From positions 110,031 through 174,030 of the forward strand of contig NZ_FNVS01000009.1 of the NCBI RefSeq assembly GCF_900108035.1: a stretch of 64,000 nucleotides of DNA. Reading direction: 5' to 3'. Origin of the DNA: Parabacteroides chinchillae. GTDB lineage: Bacteria; Bacteroidota; Bacteroidia; Bacteroidales; Tannerellaceae. Both the position numbers and the translations under genes were made by a program. Shown here in pieces: positions 47,176 through 56,917 of the stretch. Below the pieces are notes generated by a model that had not been told where the DNA came from, made no database searches, and was given only the letters and a program-made list of their open reading frames with translations. How positions within the stretch are numbered: the first letter of the stretch is position 1; each line of letters begins with the position of its first letter.

Positions 47176-48162
47176 ATGGAGTTTTCAACACACATAGTAA
47201 TACCCAAATGCAAATTCTCATTTGAATACGGAGAACAAATCATATTACTAGGCTCCTGTTTTGCCGAAAACATAGGAAATAAGCTACAGGAAAATAAATT
47301 CGATGTAGATATCAATCCATTTGGTACACTATACAATCCGGCTTCTATAGCTTCTGCATTACGGATGCTTTTACGACCTGAACAATTCACGAAAGATGAT
47401 CTGTTTCTACACGAAGGCACTTATCATAGTTTTACGCATCATAGTAGGTTTTCGTCTATCTCAGAAACAGAATGTCTGGAAAATATGAATCAACGGCTTT
47501 TAAAATCTGCCGAATATTTGCGAAAGACCAAATGTCTGGTCATTACATTTGGAACAGCATATGTTTATAAATTAAAAAGTAACGGACAAATCGTCTCCAA
47601 CTGCCATAAACTACCGGACAAGATGTTTTTGCGCGAAATACTTTCTGTCCAAAGTATTATTGATGATTGGAATTGCTTGCTATTATCTCTGTGGGAACAA
47701 AATCCGGAACTTAAAATTCTGTTTACCGTTAGCCCTATCCGTCACTGGAAGGACGGAGCACATGGCAACCAGCTCAGCAAAGCATCTTTATTACTGGCTA
47801 TTGATCAAATACAAACCAATTTCCCAACACAAACAGCCTATTTTCCAGCATACGAAATCATGATGGATGAACTCAGAGATTATCGATTTTATGCAGATGA
47901 CATGCTACACCCATCGTCTTTGGCAGTAGAATATATTTGGCAAAGATTTGTCGAGAATTGTCTATCTTCAAAAAGTCTAACAATATTTAAAGAATGGAAT
48001 GAAATAAAAAAAGCGCTTAATCACAAGCCCTTTCAACCGGAAAGTGAAGCCTATAAACAATTTATGTCGCAAACTTTGTTAAAGATGGAACGTATTAGCA
48101 ATAAAATACCTTCCTTTGATATCTCAACAGAGTGTGAATTAATAAAGTCTAAACTAAAGTAA
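47176..48162 (+). CDS. GSCFA-domain protein
   Basis: This 328-residue protein has the family signature GSCFA (26-30, in LLGSCFAENIG), the block TFGTAYVYK and a C-terminal DMLHPSSLAVEYIW that resembles the Asp-x-x-His active-site block of SGNH hydrolases. GSCFA proteins therefore may be esterases or acyl-transfer enzymes acting on glycans; the function is not established. The gene directly precedes murF-alr (3-base gap), as in many Bacteroidota, which suggests a link to cell-wall precursors. Confidence 0.87.
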   Translation: MEFSTHIVIPKCKFSFEYGEQIILLGSCFAENIGNKLQENKFDVDINPFGTLYNPASIASALRMLLRPEQFTKDDLFLHEGTYHSFTHHSRFSSISETECLENMNQRLLKSAEYLRKTKCLVITFGTAYVYKLKSNGQIVSNCHKLPDKMFLREILSVQSIIDDWNCLLLSLWEQNPELKILFTVSPIRHWKDGAHGNQLSKASLLLAIDQIQTNFPTQTAYFPAYEIMMDELRDYRFYADDMLHPSSLAVEYIWQRFVENCLSSKSLTIFKEWNEIKKALNHKPFQPESEAYKQFMSQTLLKMERISNKIPSFDISTECELIKSKLK

Positions 48163-48165
48163 GGA

Positions 48166-50631
48166 ATGGAATACGCTATTAAAGAAGTTGCCGGAATTAT
48201 AGGAACAAAAACAGACAAACTACATGACAACACTATAAGCATTTTGCTTACCGATAGCCGCCGCCTCTCTTTTCCGGAACAAAGTCTTTTCTTTGCCCTT
48301 AAAACAAAAACAAATGACGGGCACAAATATATCGCAGAATTGTACAAACTTCGTGTTCGCAATTTTGTTGTAAGCACAATCTTACCGGAGTTTGACGCAA
48401 TGGCAGATGCGAACTTTCTTGTGGTAAAAGATGTACAAAAAGCCCTTCAAAAATTAGCGACCAATCATCGCAAACGATTTAATATACCCGTAATAGGTAT
48501 AACCGGGAGTAACGGAAAAACAATAGTAAAAGAGTTTCTATATCAATTACTTCATAACGAATTTAATATCGTTCGTTCGCCCCGGAGCTATAATTCGCAA
48601 CTGGGAGTACCGCTTTCTGTCTGGCAAATAAATGAAAAACACACACTGGGTATTTTTGAAGCAGGAATTTCGCAACCGGATGAAATGGAGCGTTTACAGC
48701 CCATTATTGCTCCCACCATTGGAATTATCACGAATATAGGGGAAGCACATCAGGAAAATTTTGTTTCAACAACACAAAAATGTTTGGAAAAGCTGAGTTT
48801 ATTCAATGATTGCGAAGCTATCATATATGACGGAGATAACGCATTCATCGCAAATTGCATAGAATCGGCATGTCTGTCACATAAAGCAATTGCGTGGAGC
48901 CGTACAGATTCGGAAGCCCCTTTATTCATTGAATCGATCCGGAAAAAAGAAAATAAGACAACTATCCATTGCACGTTATTAGGATTTAATCGCGTCTATA
49001 CGATTCCGTTTACAGACGATGCTTCTATCGAAAACGTGATACATTGTATGGCTGCCATGCTTTACCTAAAGCCAACCAGTGTAAATGACGAAGAAAAATT
49101 CTCGCATCTGGAACCCGTCGCGATGAGACTGGACGTAAAACAAGGAATAAATAACTGCCTGTTAATCAACGACACATATAATTCGGACATCAACTCGCTG
49201 GATATAGCTCTAGACTTTCAACAAAGTCGGCGTGTCGAGAAAAAACTGAAAAGCACATTGATACTTTCCGATATCCTGCAATCCGGCACATTGCCTAAAT
49301 CCCTTTACAAAAAAGTAGCAGATCTGGTTCGCAGAAAGAAAGTAGACCGTATAATAGGCATTGGCCGCGATTTATGTGAATATGGAAATGTCTTCGAAAT
49401 GGAGAAAGAGTTTTACCTAAAAACAGAAGACTTTATCAAATCCCCCTCTTTCCGTAAATTCAAAGACGAACTTATACTCATAAAAGGCTCCCGCCATTTT
49501 CATTTTGAACAAATTTCAGAATTACTGGAAAAGAAGGTGCACGAAACCATCCTGGAAGTAAATCTGGATGCCATTGTTCATAACTTCAACTATTACCGGT
49601 CTAAGCTAAAACCGGAAACAAAAATGGTCTGTATGGTTAAAGCTTTTGCTTATGGGGCAGGCTCGTATGAATTAGCTAAGACTCTGCAAGAACATCGATG
49701 TGATTATCTGGCTGTTGCCGTTGCTGATGAAGGAGCCGAATTACGTAAAGAAGGTATCTCTATCCCTATCATTGTGATGAATCCGGAATTTAGCAGTTTC
49801 AATGTTTTACTTGAAAATCATCTGGAACCGGAAGTTTATAGCTTCCGCCTTTTAGAGGCCATGATTCATGAGACAGAACGCCGGGGCATTACTTCTTACC
49901 CCATTCACATCAAGATCGATACAGGAATGCACCGGTTGGGCTTCCAGCCCGAAGATATTCCGGCTGTATGCGAACGGATAAAAAAACAATCTGGTGTAGC
50001 AGTTCGTTCCGTATTCTCTCATTTAGCAGGAAGCGATTCATACATATTCGATGATTTCACCCAGCAACAATTGGATAAGTTCGCAAAAGCCTCTGCCGAA
50101 CTGGAAACCGGTTTGGAGTATAACGTTATCAAACATATCCTTAATTCTGCCGGAATAGAACGATTTGCAAAATACCAAATGGATATGGTTCGTTTGGGTA
50201 TCGGTTTATACGGTGTAAGCGCATCCGGACAAAAAGGACTAAGAAATGTAAGTACACTCAAAACAACCATATTACAAATTCAAAACGTCCCCAATGGAGA
50301 TTCTATCGGATACAGCCGGATGAGCTTTGTTAAACGGGACTCACGCATAGCCATCATCCCGATTGGATATGCGGACGGCCTGAACAGGCACTTTAGTAAT
50401 GGTGGCGGAGAAGTTCTGATCAATGGACATCGTTGTCCCATAATAGGGAATATATGTATGGATGCCTGCATGATAGACGTAACAGACATTGATGCCCACG
50501 AAGGCGATTCCGTTATTATTTTCGGAGAAGATCTTCCGGTTAGCGAACTGTCGGACAAACTTAAAACCATCCCTTACGAAATACTTACATCCGTATCGCC
50601 AAGGGTCAAAAGGGTATACTACAGAGAATAG
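48166..50631 (+). CDS. murF-alr: Bifunctional MurF ligase / alanine racemase fusion
   Basis: The 821-residue protein joins two enzymes. The N-terminal MurF part (about 1-455) has the ATP loop G114-S-N-G-K118-T and adds D-Ala-D-Ala to the UDP-MurNAc-tripeptide. The C-terminal part (about 460-821) is a PLP alanine racemase that supplies D-alanine: Lys492 in MVKAFAYGAG binds PLP, HIKIDTGMHRLGF and PIGYADGLNR are further family blocks, and SIGYSRMSF probably carries the catalytic Tyr. Within the MurF-like half some blocks are divergent. The fusion is characteristic of Bacteroidota and completes the Mur pathway begun in the dcw cluster, which lacks murF. Confidence 0.95.
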   Translation: MEYAIKEVAGIIGTKTDKLHDNTISILLTDSRRLSFPEQSLFFALKTKTNDGHKYIAELYKLRVRNFVVSTILPEFDAMADANFLVVKDVQKALQKLATNHRKRFNIPVIGITGSNGKTIVKEFLYQLLHNEFNIVRSPRSYNSQLGVPLSVWQINEKHTLGIFEAGISQPDEMERLQPIIAPTIGIITNIGEAHQENFVSTTQKCLEKLSLFNDCEAIIYDGDNAFIANCIESACLSHKAIAWSRTDSEAPLFIESIRKKENKTTIHCTLLGFNRVYTIPFTDDASIENVIHCMAAMLYLKPTSVNDEEKFSHLEPVAMRLDVKQGINNCLLINDTYNSDINSLDIALDFQQSRRVEKKLKSTLILSDILQSGTLPKSLYKKVADLVRRKKVDRIIGIGRDLCEYGNVFEMEKEFYLKTEDFIKSPSFRKFKDELILIKGSRHFHFEQISELLEKKVHETILEVNLDAIVHNFNYYRSKLKPETKMVCMVKAFAYGAGSYELAKTLQEHRCDYLAVAVADEGAELRKEGISIPIIVMNPEFSSFNVLLENHLEPEVYSFRLLEAMIHETERRGITSYPIHIKIDTGMHRLGFQPEDIPAVCERIKKQSGVAVRSVFSHLAGSDSYIFDDFTQQQLDKFAKASAELETGLEYNVIKHILNSAGIERFAKYQMDMVRLGIGLYGVSASGQKGLRNVSTLKTTILQIQNVPNGDSIGYSRMSFVKRDSRIAIIPIGYADGLNRHFSNGGGEVLINGHRCPIIGNICMDACMIDVTDIDAHEGDSVIIFGEDLPVSELSDKLKTIPYEILTSVSPRVKRVYYRE

Positions 50632-50769
50632 TAAAAAGTAGAATATAGATATTGCCAATGCAGATATTCGGGCTATGACAAAACAATGGCAACAATTGCA
50701 TTGTTTTGATAAAGAGAGCTAAAATATATAAGTTAATCATCGGCTTCACAAAATTAATCAAATGTATAT

Positions 50770-50800
50770 GAAAGGTTTCCTTCCGTGCGGAAAACCTTTC
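50770..50800 (+). terminator. Hairpin between murF-alr and fabI
   Basis: GAAAGGTTTCC (50770-50780) and GGAAAACCTTTC (50789-50800) pair with one bulged base. No T-run follows; the fabI -33 box begins three bases after it. It is a plausible weak terminator for the upstream operon. Confidence 0.5.
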
Positions 50801-50802
50801 GG

Positions 50803-50834
50803 TTTGTACATATCGCACATTTTGTGTACTTTTG
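50803..50834 (+). promoter_or_regulatory. Promoter for fabI
   Basis: TTTG (50803-50806), a 20-base spacer and TACTTTTG (50827-50834) give an almost ideal Bacteroidota promoter, 23 bases before the ATG. Confidence 0.8.
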
Positions 50835-50857
50835 TGCCGAAATAAACATAATTAAGT

Positions 50858-51715
50858 ATGAGTCATAATTTATTGAAAGGCAAACGCGGCATTATTTTCG
50901 GTGCACTGAATGAAATGTCTATTGCCTGGAAAGTGGCAGAAAGAGCCGTAGAAGAAGGAGCAACCATTACTTTAAGTAATACTCCCATAGCAGTTCGTAT
51001 GGGTCAGATAGATGACTTGGCGCAAAAACTAAATGCAGAAGTAATACCGGCAGATGCAACCAGCGTGGAAGATCTTGAAATGGTATTCTCAAAATCCGTT
51101 GAAATACTTGGTGGCAAAATAGATTTCATATTACATTCAATCGGCATGAGTCCTAATGTCCGTAAGAAACGTACGTATGACGATCTGGATTATGATATGC
51201 TGGAAAAGACACTGGACATTTCCGCTATTTCTTTCCACAAGATGTTGCAGGTTGCTAAAAAACAGGACGCTATTGCAGAATATGGTTCTGTTATAGCCCT
51301 TTCTTATGTGGCAGCCCAACGTACATTCTTTGGCTACAACGATATGGCCGATGCAAAAAGCCTGCTGGAATCTATCGCCCGCAGTTTCGGTTATATCTAC
51401 GGTCGCGAAAAAGGAGTCCGTATCAACACCATTTCACAATCGCCAACATTAACAACAGCAGGTAGTGGTGTAAAAGGAATGGATCATCTGATGGACTTTG
51501 CAAATAAGATGAGCCCTCTGGGTAATGCTAATGCCGACGAATGTGCCGACTACTGCATCATGATGTTCTCCGACCTTACACGCAAAGTAACTATGCAGAA
51601 TCTTTTCCACGACGGAGGCTTCTCAAGCATGGGTATGAGCCTTCGTGCTATGCACCAGTATAGCAAGTGCCTGGACGATTACGCGGATAAAGACGGACAT
51701 ATCATTTACGGCTAA
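50858..51715 (+). CDS. fabI: Enoyl-[acyl-carrier-protein] reductase FabI
   Basis: FabI performs the last reduction in each cycle of fatty-acid elongation, using NADH or NADPH. The 285-residue short-chain-dehydrogenase-fold product has the N-terminal cofactor region GKRGIIFGALNEMSIAW (about 7-23), ILHSIGMSP and the active-site set Tyr150, Tyr160-x6-Lys167 (GYNDMADAK). The spacing matches E. coli FabI (Tyr146, Tyr156, Lys163). It stands behind its own strong promoter and is followed by the YrdC gene after one base. Confidence 0.97.
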   Translation: MSHNLLKGKRGIIFGALNEMSIAWKVAERAVEEGATITLSNTPIAVRMGQIDDLAQKLNAEVIPADATSVEDLEMVFSKSVEILGGKIDFILHSIGMSPNVRKKRTYDDLDYDMLEKTLDISAISFHKMLQVAKKQDAIAEYGSVIALSYVAAQRTFFGYNDMADAKSLLESIARSFGYIYGREKGVRINTISQSPTLTTAGSGVKGMDHLMDFANKMSPLGNANADECADYCIMMFSDLTRKVTMQNLFHDGGFSSMGMSLRAMHQYSKCLDDYADKDGHIIYG

Positions 51716-51716
51716 T

Positions 51717-52322
51717 ATGCTTATAAAGATTTACCCTGAAAATCCGAATCAAAGAGAAATAGACAAGGTAATCTCCGTCTTACAAGACGGGGGTCTTGTT
51801 ATTTATCCTACCGATACTGTCTATGCTATTGGTTGCGATGCTCTTAATGTACGTGCAGTAGAAAAGATCTGTCAAATGAAAAACATCAACCCGCAGAAGA
51901 GCAACCTCTCTATTATCTGCTATGATCTTTCAAACCTGAGCGAATATGCAAAAGTAAGCAATGCGGTATTCAAACTGATGAAGAAAAACTTACCAGGTCC
52001 TTTCACTTTCATCCTTCCAACAAGCAGCGAACTGCCTAAGATTTACAAAAACCGCAAAGAAGTAGGAATCCGTATCCCCGACAACAATATCATCCGTACT
52101 TTGGTAAAAGAACTGGGTAACCCCATCCTTACCACTTCCGTGCACGACGAAGACGATATGATTGAATACACGACCGACCCGGAACTCATTCATGAGAAAT
52201 ATGAGAACCAGGTCGATATTGTCATTGACGGAGGTTACGGAGGCATCGAAGCATCTACTATTGTAGACTGTACAACCAACGATTTTGAAATACTCCGCCA
52301 GGGAAAAGGTGAACTGATATAG
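51717..52322 (+). CDS. YrdC/YciO-family protein (L-threonylcarbamoyladenylate synthase family)
   Basis: The 201-residue product belongs to the Sua5/YciO/YrdC family, whose TsaC members make threonylcarbamoyl-AMP for the t6A37 tRNA modification. Visible blocks are VIYPTDTVYAIGCDA, LPGPFTFILP, VGIRIPDNNIIR and ILTTSVHDED. The PQKSNLSI segment is more YciO-like than TsaC-like, so it may be the paralogue of less certain role. The ATG at 51717 is chosen; an earlier frame extension would overlap the fabI end. It ends 8 bases from the convergent GH2 gene. Confidence 0.88.
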   Translation: MLIKIYPENPNQREIDKVISVLQDGGLVIYPTDTVYAIGCDALNVRAVEKICQMKNINPQKSNLSIICYDLSNLSEYAKVSNAVFKLMKKNLPGPFTFILPTSSELPKIYKNRKEVGIRIPDNNIIRTLVKELGNPILTTSVHDEDDMIEYTTDPELIHEKYENQVDIVIDGGYGGIEASTIVDCTTNDFEILRQGKGELI

Positions 52323-52330
52323 CAAAATAC

Positions 52331-55000
52331 CTATTGAGGACAAACCATACGATCGGCAGTCCAACTATCCACTACTATCTCAATCCTTTCTTTAGGAACA
52401 GAAGTAGTAAAATCCAGTTTTACCTGTTGTCTGTCTCCCGGCATCAATGTGATATAGTTATCGGAGTAGTGAACAGGCAGTATGCGCTTTCCGGTTTCTT
52501 TATCAAACACTTTAATACGATTGAAGAAAGATATTTTCTTATCAGCCTCCAATTCAACAACTCCTGAGTAAGTAGTACCTCCACCGTTAACCAATCTGGC
52601 TTGCAAACGGGGTGTTGTTCTTGGCAACTGATATAAAGTAGTATAATCCTTTGGCGAAGTAGTCAACCAATAAATATTGGACGTAATCTGCTCTTTACTC
52701 TCATTATCTGCAAGCGTCAGTTTCAGAAAATAAACACCGCTCACGCTTTGTGGTTCGGTAACGGTAAACAATTCTTTCACCGTATTAGCATCCATATCGG
52801 CTATAGTTTCCTTTTCCCAAACACGTTTTCCTTCCCGATCATAAATCTCGGCCTTTACTAAAAGATTTTTACAATCGTAGATATTCGTATTCAACAGTTC
52901 TACTTGTTTTTCAACCGGATTATAGAAGGGGTGCAAAGGTTCGCATCCTTTTTTCGTACCATATAAAGAAGCATTTACATCCAATGTCCAGTCATACATC
53001 TGACCACGCAAAGAAGTCCACGGATTCTGGGTCTTCCATATCAATATACCGGTATACCATTTCCACATATTAGAAGCCCATCCTTCCATAAAACTACGGT
53101 ATTGATCATAATTTACTACTTGCGCATGCTTACAATACGTCTCAATATCCTTCACCTCACCCAAACGCTCCAACTGATCCAGATAGCCCAAATCCTTATG
53201 ATAGCGCCACACGTAATTACGCGTCCGGCCTCTACGTGGAAATTCCGCCAAGTCCTGCTCCGTCATCATCTCGCGCATACTTTCGATTTCCGGCGAACCA
53301 ACCGACCCGGCCTCGGGATTAAACGGATGAGAACGAAAAGTAAAAAACCACTCTACCTCTTGGATACCGTAAGGACCATCTCCATTATCACCTAACAAAT
53401 TGCGGGTAAATACCGTATCTGTAGAAAAACTGGCAAAAAGACGTTCAGGGTCGAGCTTAGGGAATACTTCCGTTTTCAACTTTTCATCTATATCTTTTGC
53501 CAAAGGCCATTCATTCGCGCCACACCAGAAACAAAGGCTTGGATGATTTCGCACCATCTTTACCTGATCTTCAACAGAAGCTATGAACAAATCATGATTA
53601 TCCGGATATTCCCAACGACGTTCCTGCGATTCCAGTTTCGTAGGATCTTCCCAGGCGCCGTTGCAATCTCCACTACCCCATAAATCCTGAAAAACCAGAA
53701 TACCGTATTCGTCACATGCATCATAAAATTCAGGGCGTTCAAGCAAAGCCCCACCCCATATGCGCATCATACGCAAATTCATTTCGGCATGGAAACGTAC
53801 CTCATCCCGGTAACGCTCGGGAGAAAGACGAAGCAACCAATCGGAGTTGATATAATTTCCGCCTGTAATATAAATTTTCTGTCCATTAACAAAGAACATA
53901 CGTCCACCCGTAACCGGATCTTTTTCGGTCGCGATTTCGCGTATACCATAATGAAGATTTTCGCTATCGCTGACCTGTCCATTCTGCTCGAAGCGAATGT
54001 CCATTCTATAAAGGGGATGTTTACCTATGCCGTTAGGCCACCAAAGTTCCGGATTTCTTATACTCAAATCTTTAAACGCAATGCATTTCTTTTCTTTCGG
54101 CTGCAAAGAAACAGACTGCTTCAATGTTTGCCCGTTTGTTTCACAGACCAGCATACCCTGCTGTGGCACGTTTGTAGTGTTTTCCAGTTCCACAGAGGTT
54201 TTTACAAACGCATCCTTCTGTTGTTTATCTTTAGGACTGCGTATACCGGGCACTTTAGTTATTACGTAAGGATGTTCCACTTTAACCGCACCTGTTGTCG
54301 TAATAGAAACCTCATCCCAAATGCCGGTATTACGGTCACGCACCGGCTGAATCCAATCCCAGCCCGGGGTATATTGCATTGTATTATTGCGGGCAATCAT
54401 TCCGTCGCCACCTTGTCCGCCATTCGGGTTTCCGGGATAAGTAGGAGGAAATACAATAACAGCAAGAATATTGGCTTTATCGGAATGAAGATAAGGAGTT
54501 ATGTCAAAACTTTTCCGAAGAAACATTCCTTCATGTGTAGTCGCATTGATACGTTTTCCGTTCAGAAAGATATCCGCTTTATAATTTATTCCCCTGAAGT
54601 TAAGCCATACATTTTTATTCTGAGGTAAGTCGGGCGTTTTAAATTCTTTCACAAACCAGAAAGTATAAAAACCGGAACCTGTTTCATAAATATCGGGTAT
54701 CAGGTTATTATTCACCCCAAACTCCGGAGCGGGGAATAATTTATTCTCCAACATTGTAGTCAGTACCGTACCGGGAACACGGGCAGATAGCCATCCTGCC
54801 TTATCAAAAGGGACTGCCGAGAGTGTGTTGCCATCTACTTTTACCTCATTTGCCCTTCGGGCAATCCAGCCGGAGTTCAACAACACTTTTTGACCCGGCT
54901 CAAGCAACTTAATGACTTCTATTGCCTTAATATGAACCGGAACAAGTAAGCACAAAAGGCATAACCATACAGTGAAAAAGTTACAATTATATTTTTTCAT
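52331..55000 (-). CDS. Secreted GH2 glycosidase (endo-beta-mannosidase / exo-beta-glucosaminidase type)
   Basis: The 889-residue protein has a signal peptide (about 1-26), then the GH2 jelly-roll, Ig-like and TIM-barrel domains (sugar-binding block LNFRGINYKADIFLNGKRI, then GWDWIQPVRDRNTG). The acid/base is Glu497 in CGANEW and the nucleophile Glu563 in FNPEAGSVGSPE. The latter block is typical of the GH2 branch with plant mannosylglycoprotein endo-beta-mannosidase and exo-beta-D-glucosaminidase, not the LacZ branch. The adjacent SusC/SusD pair suggests a locus for a mannose- or glucosamine-containing glycan. ATG 55000 is used; an earlier in-frame Met at 55051 would precede the signal peptide. 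Confidence 0.85.
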   Translation of the reverse strand: MKKYNCNFFTVWLCLLCLLVPVHIKAIEVIKLLEPGQKVLLNSGWIARRANEVKVDGNTLSAVPFDKAGWLSARVPGTVLTTMLENKLFPAPEFGVNNNLIPDIYETGSGFYTFWFVKEFKTPDLPQNKNVWLNFRGINYKADIFLNGKRINATTHEGMFLRKSFDITPYLHSDKANILAVIVFPPTYPGNPNGGQGGDGMIARNNTMQYTPGWDWIQPVRDRNTGIWDEVSITTTGAVKVEHPYVITKVPGIRSPKDKQQKDAFVKTSVELENTTNVPQQGMLVCETNGQTLKQSVSLQPKEKKCIAFKDLSIRNPELWWPNGIGKHPLYRMDIRFEQNGQVSDSENLHYGIREIATEKDPVTGGRMFFVNGQKIYITGGNYINSDWLLRLSPERYRDEVRFHAEMNLRMMRIWGGALLERPEFYDACDEYGILVFQDLWGSGDCNGAWEDPTKLESQERRWEYPDNHDLFIASVEDQVKMVRNHPSLCFWCGANEWPLAKDIDEKLKTEVFPKLDPERLFASFSTDTVFTRNLLGDNGDGPYGIQEVEWFFTFRSHPFNPEAGSVGSPEIESMREMMTEQDLAEFPRRGRTRNYVWRYHKDLGYLDQLERLGEVKDIETYCKHAQVVNYDQYRSFMEGWASNMWKWYTGILIWKTQNPWTSLRGQMYDWTLDVNASLYGTKKGCEPLHPFYNPVEKQVELLNTNIYDCKNLLVKAEIYDREGKRVWEKETIADMDANTVKELFTVTEPQSVSGVYFLKLTLADNESKEQITSNIYWLTTSPKDYTTLYQLPRTTPRLQARLVNGGGTTYSGVVELEADKKISFFNRIKVFDKETGKRILPVHYSDNYITLMPGDRQQVKLDFTTSVPKERIEIVVDSWTADRMVCPQ

Positions 55001-55076
55001 AACACTAATTAGTTTAGAGTATAAATATAAGAATAAAATTATACCCTCCATCGTTCCACATTTACCAAATGCTTAC

Positions 55077-55084
55077 CAAATATA
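55077..55084 (-). promoter_or_regulatory. Candidate -7 element for the GH2 gene
   Basis: The minus strand reads TATATTTG, matching TAnnTTTG, 76 bases before the ATG. It touches a single AATCCCGATG (55084-55093, plus strand) that resembles the repeat core at 47050-47115. Two TTACCAAAT copies lie just downstream in the leader. Confidence 0.4.
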
Positions 55085-55150
55085 ATCCCGATGCCTATCC
55101 TTTTCGGTTTAGTTGCCTATCTGAATATATTTACATTACAGCCCCATAAA

Positions 55151-55192
55151 ACAAAAAAGCCCGTCCGACTCTTTTTGTCAGACAGGCTTTTT
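55151..55192 (-). terminator. Intrinsic terminator after the susD-like gene
   Basis: GCCCGTCCGAC (55159-55169) and GTCAGACAGGC (55177-55187) form an 11-bp stem with two G-U pairs when read on the minus strand, followed by six T. It separates the SusC/SusD transcript from the GH2 gene. Confidence 0.85.
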
Positions 55193-55223
55193 CCGTTATA
55201 ATAAATTACTAACCAAATGCTGG

Positions 55224-56903
55224 TTAGAAATTCCTACCAGTATCCCACCAAAGACGAGTAGCTTCATTATCCGGACCGTTCAACAAAGCTTTGGCCTTTT
55301 CAACTTCAGCAGCATTAGCATTCTTGTCATTACGCGGGAAAGGAAGACGTTTGATAAAATCGCCATTTGCAATGTTTGCGCTAAAGTTATTCACTACCGG
55401 GAATAATTTAGGGTAGCCTGTACGACGGAATTCGCTCCATGCTTCCTGGCCTTCAGGATACATAGCTAACCATTTCTGGTTAATTATCTTATGAAGTTTG
55501 TCTTCTTTTGAAGCCGCTTCGTCCCATTTAACAGTACACTTATCAAGCCCTTTAATATTGTTTACTGTATTATGAGGATCTTCATAATCAGCACCCACAC
55601 CTGTATTATTCTCAATATACTTTGCATATTCCGAAGCAGGAATACCATATTCGTCGAACGATACTTTTATTCCTTGTTCGTATAATTCTTTTGCAGAACC
55701 ACCCATGTTCCAACCACGCAAAGCACCTTCTGCACGCAAGAAATAAGCTTCTGCAACTTTCATCCACGGCAAATGATTAGACAATTGAACATTATTTCCC
55801 GTATAATCAGCCATTCTTGTTGTTAAAGACATATTTACAGTAGAATATACCTGATAAATATCCTTATCTACCAGAGTTCCCTGACGAATACCAACATATT
55901 GGCCAATCTTATTCGTTTTTTTACCCTGGCTATCTTTTATATCCTGACTTACACCTTTGTCTTTAAACCATCCAACTTGTGTAACATAGATTGGTAAACG
56001 CGGATCGCTATACCCTTGCAAAAGACTTACCAAAGATGCACCTGCACGCATATCATTGTAACCAATATTACATTCAGCCAAAGGATTCATTAATGTTGCA
56101 TCTATCACTTCCACATTTTTATTGCCAGCTACCAATACGCCATATTTATGGCCGACGGCAGCCTCTGCTGTTTTTTGTGCTATTTCCGGAGCAACAACAG
56201 AAAGACGCATAGCAAGACGTAAACGTAATGTATTAGCAAAGCGAATCCACTGCTTATGATCCGAACCACACACTATGTCAAAGTCTGACAAACGGTTAGA
56301 TTCTGCATTACCTCCATCAACAAAAGTAGTTAAGTCATTTACACTCTCTTCCAGTTCTGTAAGGAAAGTTTTATAAAGCGTTTCTACATCGTCGTAAGGC
56401 ACAGATGAACCTCCCTGCATAGCCTTTGTATATGGAATAGGTCCATAACAATCTACAACCCGGTGCATAGCTTCTACGCGAATAATCTTAGCAATAGAAG
56501 TATAATCCAAAGCTTCGGTTGATTTCAGAATATCACTGATAGGTTTCATTACATAAAGCTCACCAGCTTTGAATGGGGTCTCATTCCAACCCTCCTGTAG
56601 TGCATAAGTTGAATTATTCTTATTTCCGTTAAAAGGCGTCGGATTAGCCATATAGCCAGAATACAGATCTGCATTCAGATTTTGCTGTAGTTGGAATTCA
56701 TAGTTTCTATTTTGATAATTCAAATATACAGAAACTATCGGTTGGTTGAAACGGGATGCGATTTTCACCTGTGAAGGCTTCAGACCGTTTGGATTTGTAT
56801 TGATATTTTCAAAACTATCCGTGCAAGCCGTTGCTCCCATTATAAGAGCAATTCCCCAAAACGGCAATGTGTTTTTTATTTGTTTAAATATATTCTTTTT
56901 CAT
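55224..56903 (-). CDS. SusD-like outer-membrane lipoprotein (SusD-like_2 type)
   Basis: This 559-residue nutrient-binding lipoprotein caps the SusC-type transporter. The N-terminus has a lipobox ending GATAC, with the lipidated Cys at 27. The mature start ENINTNPNGLKPSQV and the block EAYFLRAEGALRGWN (the SusD TPR region) fit the SusD/RagB family, subgroup SusD-like_2. It follows the SusC gene after 14 bases. Members bind peptides or glycans; the neighbouring GH2 gene points to glycans. Confidence 0.92.
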   Translation of the reverse strand: MKKNIFKQIKNTLPFWGIALIMGATACTDSFENINTNPNGLKPSQVKIASRFNQPIVSVYLNYQNRNYEFQLQQNLNADLYSGYMANPTPFNGNKNNSTYALQEGWNETPFKAGELYVMKPISDILKSTEALDYTSIAKIIRVEAMHRVVDCYGPIPYTKAMQGGSSVPYDDVETLYKTFLTELEESVNDLTTFVDGGNAESNRLSDFDIVCGSDHKQWIRFANTLRLRLAMRLSVVAPEIAQKTAEAAVGHKYGVLVAGNKNVEVIDATLMNPLAECNIGYNDMRAGASLVSLLQGYSDPRLPIYVTQVGWFKDKGVSQDIKDSQGKKTNKIGQYVGIRQGTLVDKDIYQVYSTVNMSLTTRMADYTGNNVQLSNHLPWMKVAEAYFLRAEGALRGWNMGGSAKELYEQGIKVSFDEYGIPASEYAKYIENNTGVGADYEDPHNTVNNIKGLDKCTVKWDEAASKEDKLHKIINQKWLAMYPEGQEAWSEFRRTGYPKLFPVVNNFSANIANGDFIKRLPFPRNDKNANAAEVEKAKALLNGPDNEATRLWWDTGRNF

Positions 56904-56917
56904 AATGATAGACGTTT

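Noticed and set aside
53789..54628. A 279-codon plus-strand frame inside the GH2 gene region
   Set aside because: It is antisense to a clear GH2 enzyme, has a composition typical of a shadow frame and no promoter or family motif.
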